64,000 nt of DNA from Acinetobacter sp. ANC 4169. Lineage in GTDB: Bacteria > Pseudomonadota > Gammaproteobacteria > Pseudomonadales > Moraxellaceae. Position 1 is the stretch's first letter. Each line of letters starts with the position of its first letter. The stretch lies in the NCBI RefSeq assembly GCF_002135355.1, contig NZ_NEGE01000001.1, positions 234,264 through 298,263 of the forward strand, read 5' to 3'. Positions 45,185 through 55,061 of this stretch are shown piece by piece. The position numbers and the translations under genes are program-made. Below the pieces are notes generated by a model. That model was given only the letters and a program-made list of their open reading frames with translations. It ran no database searches and was not told where the DNA came from.

Positions 45185-46093
45185 TCAGGCTGTTGGTAAT
45201 GCTAAACGCTCTTTATAATATTCCTCTGCAAACATTTCAGCCGTGCGTAATGCTGCTGCCGTCATAATATCGAGGTTACCTGCATACTCTGGTAAGAAAT
45301 CGCCTAGACCTTTCACCTCAACAAAAATAGAGACCTTATTCCCATCGAAGATCGGACCATTGACTAAGGTATAGCCAGGAACATACTTTTGAACTTCTGC
45401 AACCATCTCTTTAACTGAGGCGATAATGGCATCTTGGTCAGGTGTAGATTCGGTTAAGCAATGAATGGTGTCACGCATGATCAGTGGAGGTTCTGCAGGG
45501 TTAATAATAATAATCGCCTTGCCCTGCTTGGCACCGCCTACTTGTTTTACAGCATCGGCCGTTGTACGGGTAAATTCATCGATGTTAGAACGTGTGCCCG
45601 GCCCGACAGATTTGGATGAAACCGTTGCGATGATTTCACCGTATTCAACTGGCTGTACACGGCTAATGGCAGCAACCATCGGCACGGTCGCCTGTCCGCC
45701 ACAAGTCACCATATTGACATTCATTTCTAGTGTTTCTGTGTGCTTTTTCAGGTTGACCGGTGGAATACAAAATGGCCCAATTGCGGCTGGGGTTAAGTCG
45801 ATCATCAACACACCTAGCCCGTTTAGCTTACGACTATTTTCCGCATGGACATAAGCCGATGTTGCATCAAAAGCGATTCGGATATCATCTTCTTTGACGT
45901 TTTCCAATATGCCATCGACACCGCTTGCGCAGACTTTGATGCCCATTTCCACAGCACGTTTCAGACCTTCAGATTCAGGATCAATGCCGACCATCCAGAC
46001 GGGTTCGACCCATTCCGAACGTTTCATTTTCATCAGCAAGTCGGTACCAATATTTCCTGGACCAATAATCACAGCTTTTAATTTCTTATTCAT
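45185..46093 (-). CDS. mhpF: Acetaldehyde dehydrogenase (acylating)
   Basis: This CoA-acylating enzyme converts acetaldehyde to acetyl-CoA. It has the NAD motif [16 protein letters not shown], the catalytic cysteine in [15 protein letters not shown], and [20 protein letters not shown]. At ~302 residues it is normal. It forms the channelling complex with the aldolase encoded next. The start at MNKKLK has AGGAG twelve bases upstream; a TTG three codons earlier is possible. It is downstream of a porin with its own spacer. Confidence 0.95.
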   Translation of the reverse strand: MNKKLKAVIIGPGNIGTDLLMKMKRSEWVEPVWMVGIDPESEGLKRAVEMGIKVCASGVDGILENVKEDDIRIAFDATSAYVHAENSRKLNGLGVLMIDLTPAAIGPFCIPPVNLKKHTETLEMNVNMVTCGGQATVPMVAAISRVQPVEYGEIIATVSSKSVGPGTRSNIDEFTRTTADAVKQVGGAKQGKAIIIINPAEPPLIMRDTIHCLTESTPDQDAIIASVKEMVAEVQKYVPGYTLVNGPIFDGNKVSIFVEVKGLGDFLPEYAGNLDIMTAAALRTAEMFAEEYYKERLALPTA

Positions 46094-46221
46094 ACGAACC
46101 AATGCTCCTGATTTAACACTTATCTATTTTTCTATTGTCTAGAAATCTACTTTACAGCCTAATTTTTTTGGAGATTGGCAATCTATATCCCGATTACCAA
46201 TCTCATTCAATATTTTGCTGA

Positions 46222-47034
46222 TTAAAATGCTTTAGTTAATGAAACACGTAGTACGTTGCCTTCTAAGGTGTTTTTATTGGAAAATTCTTGATAGGCTGCG
46301 ATGTCGCCACCGAGCTTATATTTTGGTGAAAAATAACTTAGAGAGGCACCTAACGCATTTTTACGTTCATTACCATCGTCGGTTTCAAAGGTGTTATAGC
46401 CAGTCAACCCAAGACTGTACAAGCCATAATCTTTACCTAGACCCCACTCGACAATGACTTCGTCGTGTAGCCCGCTGCCATTTGGCATGCTATAACGTCC
46501 GAGTGCGCTAAAAGTAATATCGCCTTTTTGATTGAGTTTTGCATTCCCCCCAAGACTAAGCATGACGGAATCAAAGCCCTTTCCTGGACTGGCGGGCTTG
46601 TCTTTGTTGTATTTTCCAGTGTCGGCCCAATAACCGGTTCCAGCGGTGATGTCCCATCTGTCACTATGCCAACCTAAAATACCACCCACATATAAATCGC
46701 CAATCCCGGTTTGTTTATCGATACTTTGACCATCGACTTTTAAGTCAGTGCGCATCATCGGTAAAACAGTTTCAAAGGCTAAATTGGCACCCAATATTTC
46801 TTGTGAAGTTACCCATGCAAAGCGATGCGCAAGTGCATTTACTGTCAGGTCGATATGTGCATCATCGGCCTGATAATTGATATAGTAACCTTTGTAATAA
46901 ACACCCGATGGAGGTAAGACACTGCCTCGAACACCTTCCATACCCGGTACATAATGAGAATCTGAAGCCTGAGATGAAACAGATATGCAAGAGAATAAAA
47001 AAGCCAATGCGAGTTTGTTTAAACTAATATTCAT
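46222..47034 (-). CDS. Outer-membrane channel of the phenol/meta-pathway type
   Basis: The 270-residue protein has a signal peptide (MNISLNKLALAFLFSCISVS, cleaved after QA) and a beta-barrel pattern ending in LRVSLTKAF. It belongs to the SphX/MetA-like family often located in aromatic meta-cleavage operons and thought to aid substrate uptake. HVPGMEGVRGS-like YVPGMEGVRGSVLPPSG near the mature N-terminus is typical of the family. It is in the middle of the second catabolic cluster, upstream of mhpF. Confidence 0.82.
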   Translation of the reverse strand: MNISLNKLALAFLFSCISVSSQASDSHYVPGMEGVRGSVLPPSGVYYKGYYINYQADDAHIDLTVNALAHRFAWVTSQEILGANLAFETVLPMMRTDLKVDGQSIDKQTGIGDLYVGGILGWHSDRWDITAGTGYWADTGKYNKDKPASPGKGFDSVMLSLGGNAKLNQKGDITFSALGRYSMPNGSGLHDEVIVEWGLGKDYGLYSLGLTGYNTFETDDGNERKNALGASLSYFSPKYKLGGDIAAYQEFSNKNTLEGNVLRVSLTKAF

Positions 47035-47162
47035 ATAACATCCTTGTTGGTAATTTTAGAAATTACTGACTGATATACTTATCCAGAATTTGTAACGTGG
47101 AAGATTTAAATCCTGTGTTTAAAAATTACTTCCACATCACAGTGTTTATGTTGTAAATAGAC

Positions 47163-47708
47163 TTATGCCTCGGCTCGCTCTGCACCAATCATGATCACCA
47201 GTAATCTCACTGGTTTGCCACTGTCGTTGACCCAAGCGTGTCGAGTACCGTTTTGCACCATGATATCTCCAACATTCAACTCTTTACTGTCTTCATCCAG
47301 TAGCAGATTGACTGTACCTTCTAAAATGACTACATAATCAATGGTATTAGTTAAGTGATAACCCGGTGGTTCAGGCTCAAAGGTTTCTGCCAATCCCGGC
47401 AGGCGCGCAAAAGTTTCCTGAATCAGTTTGTCCAGATCAACCGGTGCAGGTGCATCGGCTTGAGCCGATGGGAAAGTGACAATCATCGCAGAAGTTCCTG
47501 CGACTTCAGGCAAAATGGTGCTTTGATCAACTTCTGGCGTTTTAAATGTGCCACCGACTGTGGTTTTTGCTGAAGTCCGCCAGAATACTTCCACGCTAAA
47601 GCCTGGTTGATATTCAAAATAATTCTCAACCTGAATCGGTGTTTCTGAAATGATTTGTGATTTATTGCTCAGGTTATTCCCCGTCACTAAGACCCGATAA
47701 TTGCTCAT
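47163..47708 (-). CDS. Cupin-domain protein
   Basis: The 181-residue protein ends in a single cupin (VVILEGTVNLLLDEDSKELN, then GTRHAWVNDSGKPVRLLVI). The first motif lacks the usual HxH and only one histidine is obvious in the second, so metal catalysis is doubtful; it may sense a small molecule or act as isomerase. It lies 35 bases downstream of the alcohol-dehydrogenase-fold gene and probably works with it. It is unrelated in detail to the cupin at 35145. Confidence 0.72.
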   Translation of the reverse strand: MSNYRVLVTGNNLSNKSQIISETPIQVENYFEYQPGFSVEVFWRTSAKTTVGGTFKTPEVDQSTILPEVAGTSAMIVTFPSAQADAPAPVDLDKLIQETFARLPGLAETFEPEPPGYHLTNTIDYVVILEGTVNLLLDEDSKELNVGDIMVQNGTRHAWVNDSGKPVRLLVIMIGAERAEA

Positions 47709-47742
47709 GTTTAATTCCTTTTAAATGAGATGCTGAAAATTT

Positions 47743-48846
47743 TTATGCTTCGTGAGCGATATAAAAATTTCTAAATCCGTTGCCTTGAGACTCGATATCT
47801 GTCAATGCTTCGTTAATTGCTTCGAGTGGATAAGCATGTTCCTCAAGCAACGAAAAATCTAAAACACCAGACTCAAATAATTTTGCAATTTCATTTCCTT
47901 CTGCTGGGGTGAACCATAACGAACCAATGTACTGCAATTGCGCGCACATAAACGGATGCGGATCAATCGGGATCGGCCCCGCGACACCACCGATCTGAAT
48001 AATTCGACCACCATGAGCGACAGCTTGTATACCATCTGTGGCCAACTCAGTAGGGGCTTTTGCACCAAGTGTATCGATCATGACATCTATGCCGTCAGGC
48101 AAATAACTACGCACCTGTACATGGATTGCTTCCTCACCTATCTGGACTGGAATAATGCGTTTGCTATCTAATGTTTGCAGACGCTGTAATGCCTCTGAAT
48201 CACGTGCTGCGACAAAGATTTTTGCTGCACCAAATGCTAGTGCCAGTAAGGTGGCATTTACTCCCAAAGTACCGCTCGCACCTAAAATCAGGATACTTTG
48301 TGACGGTCTTAATTGTGATTTACGAATCGCTGAATATGCTGTGCCCAAATATCCAAGTCGAGCCGCTGTAGCAAAACTTAAATTATCTGGTAGTTTGATT
48401 AAGCTGCTGATCGGTGCAGTCATATATTGACCATAACCTGCGTATGGATAACGCTTAAATACATTGGTTGAGCCAGCACCAAAGCCAAAATACCCCATAA
48501 ATGTATAGGAATTGCATAAGGTTGCATTCCCTGCGATACAAGACTTACATTCACCGCAGCCAATGCCGGGGTTGATATATACCCGATCACCCTTTTGATA
48601 GGTAGTCACGTTCGAACCCACCGCAGTCACCACGCCAGCCGAATCTAATCCAAAAATTGCTGGCAATTCTGGTAGCGGTAAAAATGGATACCATTCAGGG
48701 AAATAGGTGGTCACATTTTTTAGATTTGGAATAATCCCGCTGCTTTTGACTTGAACCAGTACATCATTAGGCCCCGGTTCAGGAATGGGTAATTCATCTA
48801 TGGTAAATTGTCCACCGATTGTATGTAATCGCGCTGCTCTCATCAT
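47743..48846 (-). CDS. Alcohol-dehydrogenase-fold reductase lacking catalytic zinc ligands
   Basis: This 367-residue MDR-family protein keeps the structural-zinc cysteines (CGECKSCIAGNATLC) and a Rossmann motif (LILGASGTLGVNATLLA). The catalytic-zinc ligands are gone: the usual Cys of GICHSD is Ile in SSGIIPNLKN, and GHE is GLD in AIFGLDSAGVV. Loss of that zinc is typical of MDR enzymes that reduce C=C bonds or quinones. In this cluster it could reduce an unsaturated lactone or acid before ring cleavage. The frame open to 48996 overlaps the Rieske gene; ATG 48846 or GTG 48852 with AAGGA is the likely start. Confidence 0.82.
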   Translation of the reverse strand: MMRAARLHTIGGQFTIDELPIPEPGPNDVLVQVKSSGIIPNLKNVTTYFPEWYPFLPLPELPAIFGLDSAGVVTAVGSNVTTYQKGDRVYINPGIGCGECKSCIAGNATLCNSYTFMGYFGFGAGSTNVFKRYPYAGYGQYMTAPISSLIKLPDNLSFATAARLGYLGTAYSAIRKSQLRPSQSILILGASGTLGVNATLLALAFGAAKIFVAARDSEALQRLQTLDSKRIIPVQIGEEAIHVQVRSYLPDGIDVMIDTLGAKAPTELATDGIQAVAHGGRIIQIGGVAGPIPIDPHPFMCAQLQYIGSLWFTPAEGNEIAKLFESGVLDFSLLEEHAYPLEAINEALTDIESQGNGFRNFYIAHEA

Positions 48847-48949
48847 GCTCACGACTGATCCTTTATTTATCAATACATTGATTCCATTCATTTTATTTTT
48901 TTGATTTTGAATAAAAAGCCAGTACCGATCTACGATACTGGCTATCATT

Positions 48950-50287
48950 TTAGTCTTCTTTAAATTGTCGAACTTTGTAGCCCGGGCGATGTCCATCAGC
49001 AGTATCTTTAAAGATCAAACTGGTATTTTTAGATGCACCTGCTACACCACGTGCTGGTTTGGCAATACCACGATTCCAGCGCGATGCCAGTTTACGCCAA
49101 GTGATTGGCGAAACATCGGTCGCCATCAACTGCTCATCTTGCCAGCCGGTACCATCGATATAGAAGTTTTGCATTGCTTCACGCGCATGTAGATCGCAGT
49201 CATTGAAGCCATGTAGACATAATGGTTTGTAAACCAAGTCAAAACGTTTCTTAAAGCGCTTACGTTCTTCAGGGGTATTACATACTTTGACCAAAACTTC
49301 CCAATATTCATGAGTATCATCAGTAATCGGAACATACCATTCATACTGTACAACATGTTCTTCAGGCCAGTTTTCAACCATTAATACACCCGGTAATACC
49401 ACCGATGTACGATAGAAACGCCCTTTCAAACCTTCAACTTTTACATTGAGTTCTTTGTTTTCTAGGACCGGTTCCCACTTATCTGTAAACATCCATTGCA
49501 TCTGACCTTTTGGTCCATTTTCATCTTCAACCACCGTGACTGCGTCATCAGAAGTCGGTACGATACCTAAAGGAAGTGTCCAATCCATTGCATGTACAAT
49601 TGTATTGTCTGCGTGTACAAGAATATGACCATTGTCGAAACCATTTTCACATGCAATACGCCAGTCACCAAAACCAGTACGATGCATACCTAGAATCAGT
49701 GCATTATCATCAAGTACGCTTGGTGAATCCGGCCATAATGGGTGTGGAAAATTGTCGTTATTTTCAGGGAAGCGGAATGGTAAGTCATGTGATAGTGGTG
49801 GAACATTTTCTAGTGGAAAATCATCATCACGAACAAACACAAAGATCATGCCATTTACTTCATGGACCGGATAAGTAGTAATGCCTGTTGTACCGATGAT
49901 CTTATCGTTAGGATTTCCTACAATCGTGGTCAAATCACCACTTTTTAAGTCAAAAGTAAATCCATGATACCAACAAGAAATGGTTTCTTTGTTAAAACAC
50001 ATTGGCTTTTCAGATAAACGTACACCCCGGTGTGCACATTGATCTTTAAGCGCAAAAACTTCGCCATTTACACGGCGTAGCACAATAGGAATGCCACAAA
50101 TTTGCATACCCTCAACTTGGTCTTCTACAAGTTCTTCAGTGAATAATGCTGGATACCAGTGGTTAATAAATCCCCAAGCAGCATCTTTATAAGGTTGGTA
50201 TTGGCTCTGTGTTTTGGCATCATTGGTACGGGCTTCACTAATCCCTTTTTGTACTACACGGCGTCGAATGATTTGTTCTTCAGACAT
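48950..50287 (-). CDS. Rieske oxygenase of the CarAa / 2-oxoquinoline 8-monooxygenase type
   Basis: This 445-residue oxygenase has Rieske ligands CAHRG (Cys84, His86) and CWYH (Cys105, His108), and an iron site ENGFDNGHILVH (His221, His225). LPLGIVP, LPGVLMVENWPEEHVVQYEW, FNDCDLHAREAMQNFY and WRKLAS follow the pattern I recall for carbazole dioxygenase CarAa. The length equals that of 2-oxo-1,2-dihydroquinoline 8-monooxygenase. Both are alpha-only enzymes on N-heterocycles. The one-piece reductase at 52553 fits the latter two-component system. The gene probably has its own promoter after the terminator at 50576. Confidence 0.85.
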   Translation of the reverse strand: MSEEQIIRRRVVQKGISEARTNDAKTQSQYQPYKDAAWGFINHWYPALFTEELVEDQVEGMQICGIPIVLRRVNGEVFALKDQCAHRGVRLSEKPMCFNKETISCWYHGFTFDLKSGDLTTIVGNPNDKIIGTTGITTYPVHEVNGMIFVFVRDDDFPLENVPPLSHDLPFRFPENNDNFPHPLWPDSPSVLDDNALILGMHRTGFGDWRIACENGFDNGHILVHADNTIVHAMDWTLPLGIVPTSDDAVTVVEDENGPKGQMQWMFTDKWEPVLENKELNVKVEGLKGRFYRTSVVLPGVLMVENWPEEHVVQYEWYVPITDDTHEYWEVLVKVCNTPEERKRFKKRFDLVYKPLCLHGFNDCDLHAREAMQNFYIDGTGWQDEQLMATDVSPITWRKLASRWNRGIAKPARGVAGASKNTSLIFKDTADGHRPGYKVRQFKED

Positions 50288-50570
50288 TTTTAAAATTCCT
50301 TTTTAAATTAATCGCACTGTATCTCAGGAACTTCATCTTATTTCATCTAAAAACGCTCACCGCTCCGAATAATGCTAAAATTATCCATGGAATGCATGAA
50401 TATTCTGCAAGACATAAAAAGAGTAATTTATACTGAAAATAACTTTTTAGAGATAATTTATTCTTCACTTTTTAAGTGAGAAAATTGCGTCAACCTAATT
50501 TGATAGAATTTTATTTTTATAATAAATATATTTATTTAAAAAAATTTTATATTTTGAATGGATAACATAC
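50288..50570 (-). promoter_or_regulatory. AT-rich promoter region of the Rieske gene
   Basis: About 280 bases lie between the hydrolase terminator and the oxygenase start. The sequence is AT-rich without coding content, and AAAAGGAATT precedes the oxygenase ATG. It is the natural place for a regulated promoter; no clear operator is seen. Confidence 0.5.
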
Positions 50571-50599
50571 AAAAAATACCTTTAATAAATTAAAGGTAT
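50571..50599 (-). terminator. Terminator after the mhpC-type hydrolase
   Basis: ATACCTTTAAT and ATTAAAGGTAT are perfect 11-base arms with a two-base loop; on the minus strand the stem is followed by six T. It lies about 30 bases past the hydrolase stop and splits the cluster into two transcripts. Confidence 0.8.
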
Positions 50600-50627
50600 C
50601 TTAAAAAAATTGTAATAATGATTTTAA

Positions 50628-51500
50628 TTAATGAATACCGTTTTCAAGAAAATCGAGCGTCATACGATTAAACTTATCCGCATACTCCCATTGTGCCCAG
50701 TGACCACATCGATTGAATACATGTAACTCTGCACGCTGTAAACCACTTAATAAAATTAGGCCTGTATCCATAGGTACAAATCGGTCTTCACGCCCCCAAA
50801 TAATCAATGTCTCATTGGCAATTTCATTTAGACGATGACTCACGTCAGGAAATTGCTTAGGATTTACTTTGAAACTATTAACAAAATTTTCAAGATGGTC
50901 TTTACGTGCCAGAATACTATTAAAGCGATTCGTGAACATTTCTTCCGTCAAATTGCTTGTGTCATATACGAAAATATTCATCATTTCTTTCAGATTTTCT
51001 AGGCTCGGTTCCTGATAAAGCTTGTTTATCCGCTTAATCCCTTCCGCAGGTTTCGGTGTGAAGATCCCCCCCCCACCTGTACCACCACCCATTAAAATCA
51101 ATTTATCGACCAAGTCGGGATATTCTAAAGTAAATGCAATCACACTATGAGCACCCATCGAGTTGCCGATCAGACTAATTTTGCTTAGGCTCAGTGCATC
51201 TACCAACCCTTTCAAAATTCGAGCATTCAAATGAGAGCGTGAACCACGATCATTCAGGACTGTATCGCTTTTACCCCATCCTGGACAATCCATCAAAATC
51301 ACCCGAAAACCTGTATCGATCAGTGGTTGAATATTGCGATTGAAGTTTGCCCAACCACTCGTACCCGGTCCAGAACCATGTAACATCACCACCACTCGGT
51401 CACCTTGCCCAATATCGTTATAATGAATATTGAATGTCGATGCTTCATCCTGAATTGAAATAAACTTGCTGGTTTCTGCTTCAGTCCATTGTTTTGCCAT
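50628..51500 (-). CDS. mhpC: Meta-cleavage product C-C hydrolase (MhpC type)
   Basis: This 290-residue alpha/beta hydrolase cleaves the ring-fission product of 2,3-dihydroxyphenylpropionate to succinate and hydroxypentadienoate. The oxyanion-hole motif [15 protein letters not shown] is the one of C-C hydrolases (MhpC, BphD). The nucleophile is in [13 protein letters not shown], with DRFVP and GHWAQWE giving the Asp and His. The start at MAKQWTEAE gives a length near E. coli MhpC (288). It is 40 bases downstream of mhpB and surely co-transcribed. Confidence 0.92.
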   Translation of the reverse strand: MAKQWTEAETSKFISIQDEASTFNIHYNDIGQGDRVVVMLHGSGPGTSGWANFNRNIQPLIDTGFRVILMDCPGWGKSDTVLNDRGSRSHLNARILKGLVDALSLSKISLIGNSMGAHSVIAFTLEYPDLVDKLILMGGGTGGGGIFTPKPAEGIKRINKLYQEPSLENLKEMMNIFVYDTSNLTEEMFTNRFNSILARKDHLENFVNSFKVNPKQFPDVSHRLNEIANETLIIWGREDRFVPMDTGLILLSGLQRAELHVFNRCGHWAQWEYADKFNRMTLDFLENGIH

Positions 51501-51540
51501 ACTTCTATACCCTAATTTTTTTGTGTTTTGAGTTAAATCA

Positions 51541-52485
51541 TCATTTAACAGTGGTAAGTGTGAGTGCGCCATATCCTGCAATCCATTCAGGAATGGGACG
51601 ATAATAACGCCATTTTTCTTTTGCCCGACCAAATGCTGCCATGGCAGCAGCAGCAGCGACCCAGTTTTTAACCTCGTGCGTCGATTTGCCTGCCAGATCA
51701 GAAAGCTCTTGGTTACTCAACGTATCTAATTCACCTAATTGCCCTGTAGCGATCAGATTCAAAAACCACTGATCCCACTCTGAATTTAAGGGATGCAATG
51801 TGTTCTGATCACCAACAAAATGGTGTGCTGCGTCAATGACACGTTGAGTCCGTGCTTCTCGTTCATCCGCAGGTAAATTACGTCCACTGCCCAGTAATCT
51901 ATCTTTGACATGATCATTGGCGCTATGGAGTTCCGGCACTGGTGGCTGATGCGAAAGACCACCAGAACCAATAATCAGTACACGCTTCTCTAATGTGGCA
52001 ACGAAATCTCCTAAAGCTTTACCAAAAAGTCGTGCTCTTTTAAAAGATGGCAGTGGTGTAGCGACAGAATTAATAAATACAGGAATCACGGGAACCTGAT
52101 CCAGCCCGCCTAACAAAAACTCTAAAGGCTGTGCAAAACCATGATCGACCTGCATTTTATGAGAAATAGCAACATCAATTCCTTGCTCCAATACATAAGT
52201 GGTAGCAGCTTCAGCAAGCTCGGCAGGGACTGACAAATCACCCTTAGCGGAGCCAAAATCTCCAATCGCATGTGCTGCCGTGCCAATACAAAACGATGGC
52301 ATCATGTCGTAAAAAAAACCGTTATAATGATCCGGTGCAAAGAGCAAAACCAATTCTGGATCAAATTCCTCAATCTCTTTACGCGCATTGGCAATCGTAT
52401 TTTTGATTTCATCTAGAATGGCTTTTTCTGGATCAAGCAACCCAATCAAGGGCGTATGAGATAAACACTGTAAAAGTGCCTGCAT
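51541..52485 (-). CDS. mhpB: 2,3-dihydroxyphenylpropionate 1,2-dioxygenase
   Basis: This is a class III (LigB-type) extradiol dioxygenase. Blocks [68 protein letters not shown] and [11 protein letters not shown] follow E. coli MhpB closely, and the length of 314 residues is the same. Active-site histidines lie in VDHGF and FAPDH. The substrate is therefore very likely 2,3-dihydroxyphenylpropionate or the cinnamate analogue. This pins down the central intermediate of the cluster. Confidence 0.95.
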   Translation of the reverse strand: MQALLQCLSHTPLIGLLDPEKAILDEIKNTIANARKEIEEFDPELVLLFAPDHYNGFFYDMMPSFCIGTAAHAIGDFGSAKGDLSVPAELAEAATTYVLEQGIDVAISHKMQVDHGFAQPLEFLLGGLDQVPVIPVFINSVATPLPSFKRARLFGKALGDFVATLEKRVLIIGSGGLSHQPPVPELHSANDHVKDRLLGSGRNLPADEREARTQRVIDAAHHFVGDQNTLHPLNSEWDQWFLNLIATGQLGELDTLSNQELSDLAGKSTHEVKNWVAAAAAMAAFGRAKEKWRYYRPIPEWIAGYGALTLTTVK

Positions 52486-52552
52486 TTCAGGTTACCTCAT
52501 CGTAAACTTTAAATAGATAATCATTAGCCTATTCTTCAATCTGCAGATACCA

Positions 52553-53689
52553 TTAATTACTGGCAACAAACTGCTCAGCGAAAATATTCTCTGGTTTAAC
52601 ACCTAACTCTAATAAACGAGTAGTTGCAGCATTGATCATCGGCTGCGGACCACAAAGATAAGCAACTGTGTTGGAATCGGTTATATCAGCTTCACTCAAG
52701 GCACTCACCGGACTTCCGGCATGATGACCTTCTTGGGCTTCTCGATCTACGCAGATTCTTGCTTCTAAAGTCGGTAACCACTGGCTCCTTAACGCAATGT
52801 CATCCAGGCAAAATAGTGCTTCAGGTGTGGCACAGCCGAAATTGAGTAGCATTTTAGGTTTGACACCACTACTTTGACGCAAGGTATCAATGATCGATAA
52901 AATCGGGGCTAAACCAGTACCACCAGCGATAAAGATATGCTTGGCACGCTTATGTTCTTCGCGTAGGAAAAATGAGCCATAAGGACCTGATAACGTTAAT
53001 ACATCATCGACCTTGGCATGTTCTGTCAAATACGTGGACATCTGCCCATCCGGGATCAGGCGGATGAGAAACTCAAGTTCCGGGATAGATTTGTTGGTAC
53101 TGGATGGAGAATAACTGCGTAATACACCAACACCAGGGATGCTAATCTGCATAAATTGACCTGGACGAAATTGCAGATAATATCCTTCTGCTAACTCTAC
53201 TTTTAGGCGTACTGCATTTGCACCAAGATGTTCAATGGAGTTAATAAAAGCTTTGACTTCTTGTGCACTAATCGCGCCAATGTCACTGCCATAATCTAAA
53301 TCAAAGCTACAATCAGCATCGGCTTTTGAAATACATAATAGACGGTTGCCCAGATTGTATTCACTTGAAAGTAAAGTTGAACTTTTTCCATTTAGCGTAC
53401 TGGCTTGACCATCTTTTAAGGTACAAATACAGCTGGAACAACTGCCTGAACGACATTGATATAACAAGGGGATATCGTTTTCTAGGGCAGCATCGAGGAT
53501 GCTAGTATTGGGCTGAACTTCAAATTCTTTGGTTACACCATCGGAGAAGTTCAAGGTAACTTTATGCGTGATGACATGGAGATCCGAATGATTTGATTCG
53601 CTTCCAGTAGAGGAAGTAGCAGCCATGTTGTTATAACTCTGGCTATCTTTAAGAAGATTAGGGTTGTGAACACATTCATCCATGAGCAT
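52553..53689 (-). CDS. One-piece [2Fe-2S]/FAD oxygenase reductase, copy 1
   Basis: An N-terminal plant-type [2Fe-2S] ferredoxin (CRSGSCSSCICTL plus LLC) is joined to an FAD domain (RSYSPSS) and NAD domain (GGTGLAPILS, CGPQPMI). This is the layout of class I/III oxygenase reductases such as OxoR and AntC. It should serve the Rieske oxygenase at 48950. It is 378 residues from the ATG with AAAGGAA upstream. Its last ~285 bases recur at 63717-64000 with no mismatch I can see, so a second copy exists. It starts the reductase-mhpB-mhpC transcript. Confidence 0.92.
   Translation of the reverse strand: MLMDECVHNPNLLKDSQSYNNMAATSSTGSESNHSDLHVITHKVTLNFSDGVTKEFEVQPNTSILDAALENDIPLLYQCRSGSCSSCICTLKDGQASTLNGKSSTLLSSEYNLGNRLLCISKADADCSFDLDYGSDIGAISAQEVKAFINSIEHLGANAVRLKVELAEGYYLQFRPGQFMQISIPGVGVLRSYSPSSTNKSIPELEFLIRLIPDGQMSTYLTEHAKVDDVLTLSGPYGSFFLREEHKRAKHIFIAGGTGLAPILSIIDTLRQSSGVKPKMLLNFGCATPEALFCLDDIALRSQWLPTLEARICVDREAQEGHHAGSPVSALSEADITDSNTVAYLCGPQPMINAATTRLLELGVKPENIFAEQFVASN
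52564..52847. repeat. Direct repeat, left copy (partner 63717-64000)
   Basis: These 284 bases, inside the 3' part of the reductase gene, are identical base for base to 63717-64000, which is cut by the window edge. Similarity breaks off precisely around the stop codon: the last codons differ only silently and downstream DNA is unrelated. The offset is 11,153 bases. Confidence 0.95.
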
Positions 53690-54002
53690 GAATTTAATTC
53701 CTTTTAGTTTGCTTTTCACTCCCCCTATAGTGGAAAAATTTCATCCTCAAGCGCGCTCCATCTAGTACCCCTTTTATCCCCAAAGTGCATATAATATTTT
53801 AAGATAAACATCTTATAGACAGCATTTCTTCATCAAGTGAATAACAAGTAAAATTCGGTACCATACCCTATGATTAAGCATTTATTTTTAAAAAAGTACA
53901 CTATTCAGAATCAGAATAACAGACCAGCCATAGACTGAAATAGCGAATCAACTGATTCAACACTTCATATTTAAAAGAAGAATAGATAAATATGAGCACT
54001 TC
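53690..54002 (-). promoter_or_regulatory. Control region before the reductase-mhpBC transcript
   Basis: About 310 non-coding bases lie between the AraC gene's stop and the reductase start. This is the expected location of an AraC/XylS-type activated promoter for the reductase-mhpB-mhpC transcript. I see no unambiguous direct repeats that I would call AraC half-sites. Confidence 0.45.
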
Positions 54003-55001
54003 TCAACGAGATAGTGTTTCATACGGAGTTTCTCCAAATCGGTGTTTATAATCTGTTGAAAAATGTCCTAAATGATTGAATCCCCATTTAAATGCGATCG
54101 TTGTAACTTTATCCGTACCCAAACTGGCATTTTTTAGATCTTCATAAGCATATTGCAGTCGAATTTCTTTTAAAAAATGCATTGGTGTAGTATTTCTATA
54201 TTTTTTAAACCCGTTAAATAATGACCGAGCACTTACACCGGCAAATTCTGCCAAATCGTTAATGCTAATCGCTTTTTTTGCATTTTCCTGAATATAATAT
54301 TCAACTTTCTTCACAAATGCCGGCGCGATTGAAATGCTATCATTATGTATTTCGTGAGAATAGGTATTGAGTTGATAATTTAGCAGCATATTCACTAGAT
54401 TATTTTCGATTTGGGAGACCATCAAAGGAGAAAGATCGTCTTCATCGGATACAAAATTGGATATCCAGTTCACCATCCGCAACCATTGTATACCAGCTTT
54501 GGTATCTACAGACATGGTTGGATCAAATTCGATATTCTTATTTAAAGTCCGGTTTAAAATTTGCTGGCAATTTTTTTCAACCAATTTTTTATCGATACGA
54601 ATCACTAATTTTTCGGTATCAGGCTGATGGTTAATCACGCTTTTGACATAAGGATTAATAATGCCTATTTCTTTAGGGGTACATAATATCTTGTCTTTGC
54701 CTAAAGTAATTCTTTCAAATCCACGTATTGGGATCTGAATCAGAAAAAAATCTTCAAAAACAGCAGGCTGAATGGTGATTTCACCACCATAACTCATTCG
54801 ACCAACACCAATATTACCAATCTTTCTATAGAAAAATTGCGCATTCAAAGAACTAGCTACACTCTCCACTCTTAAATCATTAGCACATAGCATTTTGGCC
54901 CCACTCGAACGAATTTCTTCAATATCACTTGAGTGGCAAACTTCATAATTTGAAAGCACTAATTCAGGGGCTACACCCGTATCAAAACTTAACTTTTGCA
55001 A
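54003..55001 (-). CDS. AraC/XylS-family transcriptional activator
   Basis: The 332-residue regulator has a C-terminal double helix-turn-helix (ISINDLAEFAGVSARSLFNG, then RLQYAYEDLKNA and FKWGFNHLGHFSTDYKHRFGETP) and an N-terminal AraC-binding-like sensor domain. It is of the XylS/AntR/BenR sort that activates aromatic operons on binding a substrate. It is same-strand as the operons on both sides and sits between them, so it may control both. A perfect 18-base inverted repeat lies 61 bases upstream of its start. Confidence 0.92.
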   Translation of the reverse strand: MQKLSFDTGVAPELVLSNYEVCHSSDIEEIRSSGAKMLCANDLRVESVASSLNAQFFYRKIGNIGVGRMSYGGEITIQPAVFEDFFLIQIPIRGFERITLGKDKILCTPKEIGIINPYVKSVINHQPDTEKLVIRIDKKLVEKNCQQILNRTLNKNIEFDPTMSVDTKAGIQWLRMVNWISNFVSDEDDLSPLMVSQIENNLVNMLLNYQLNTYSHEIHNDSISIAPAFVKKVEYYIQENAKKAISINDLAEFAGVSARSLFNGFKKYRNTTPMHFLKEIRLQYAYEDLKNASLGTDKVTTIAFKWGFNHLGHFSTDYKHRFGETPYETLSR

Positions 55002-55061
55002 TGTTATTACTCCTTGTATATAGACATTACTTTTGTGTGTTCGTCCTGAACACGCTTTTGA

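Noticed and set aside
48847..48996. N-terminal 50-residue extension of the alcohol-dehydrogenase-fold protein
   Set aside because: It overlaps the oxygenase gene, has no family similarity, and a ribosome-binding site sits before 48846-48852.
51501..51632. N-terminal extension of the MhpC-type hydrolase
   Set aside because: Overlaps mhpB; the start at 51500 gives the normal family length.
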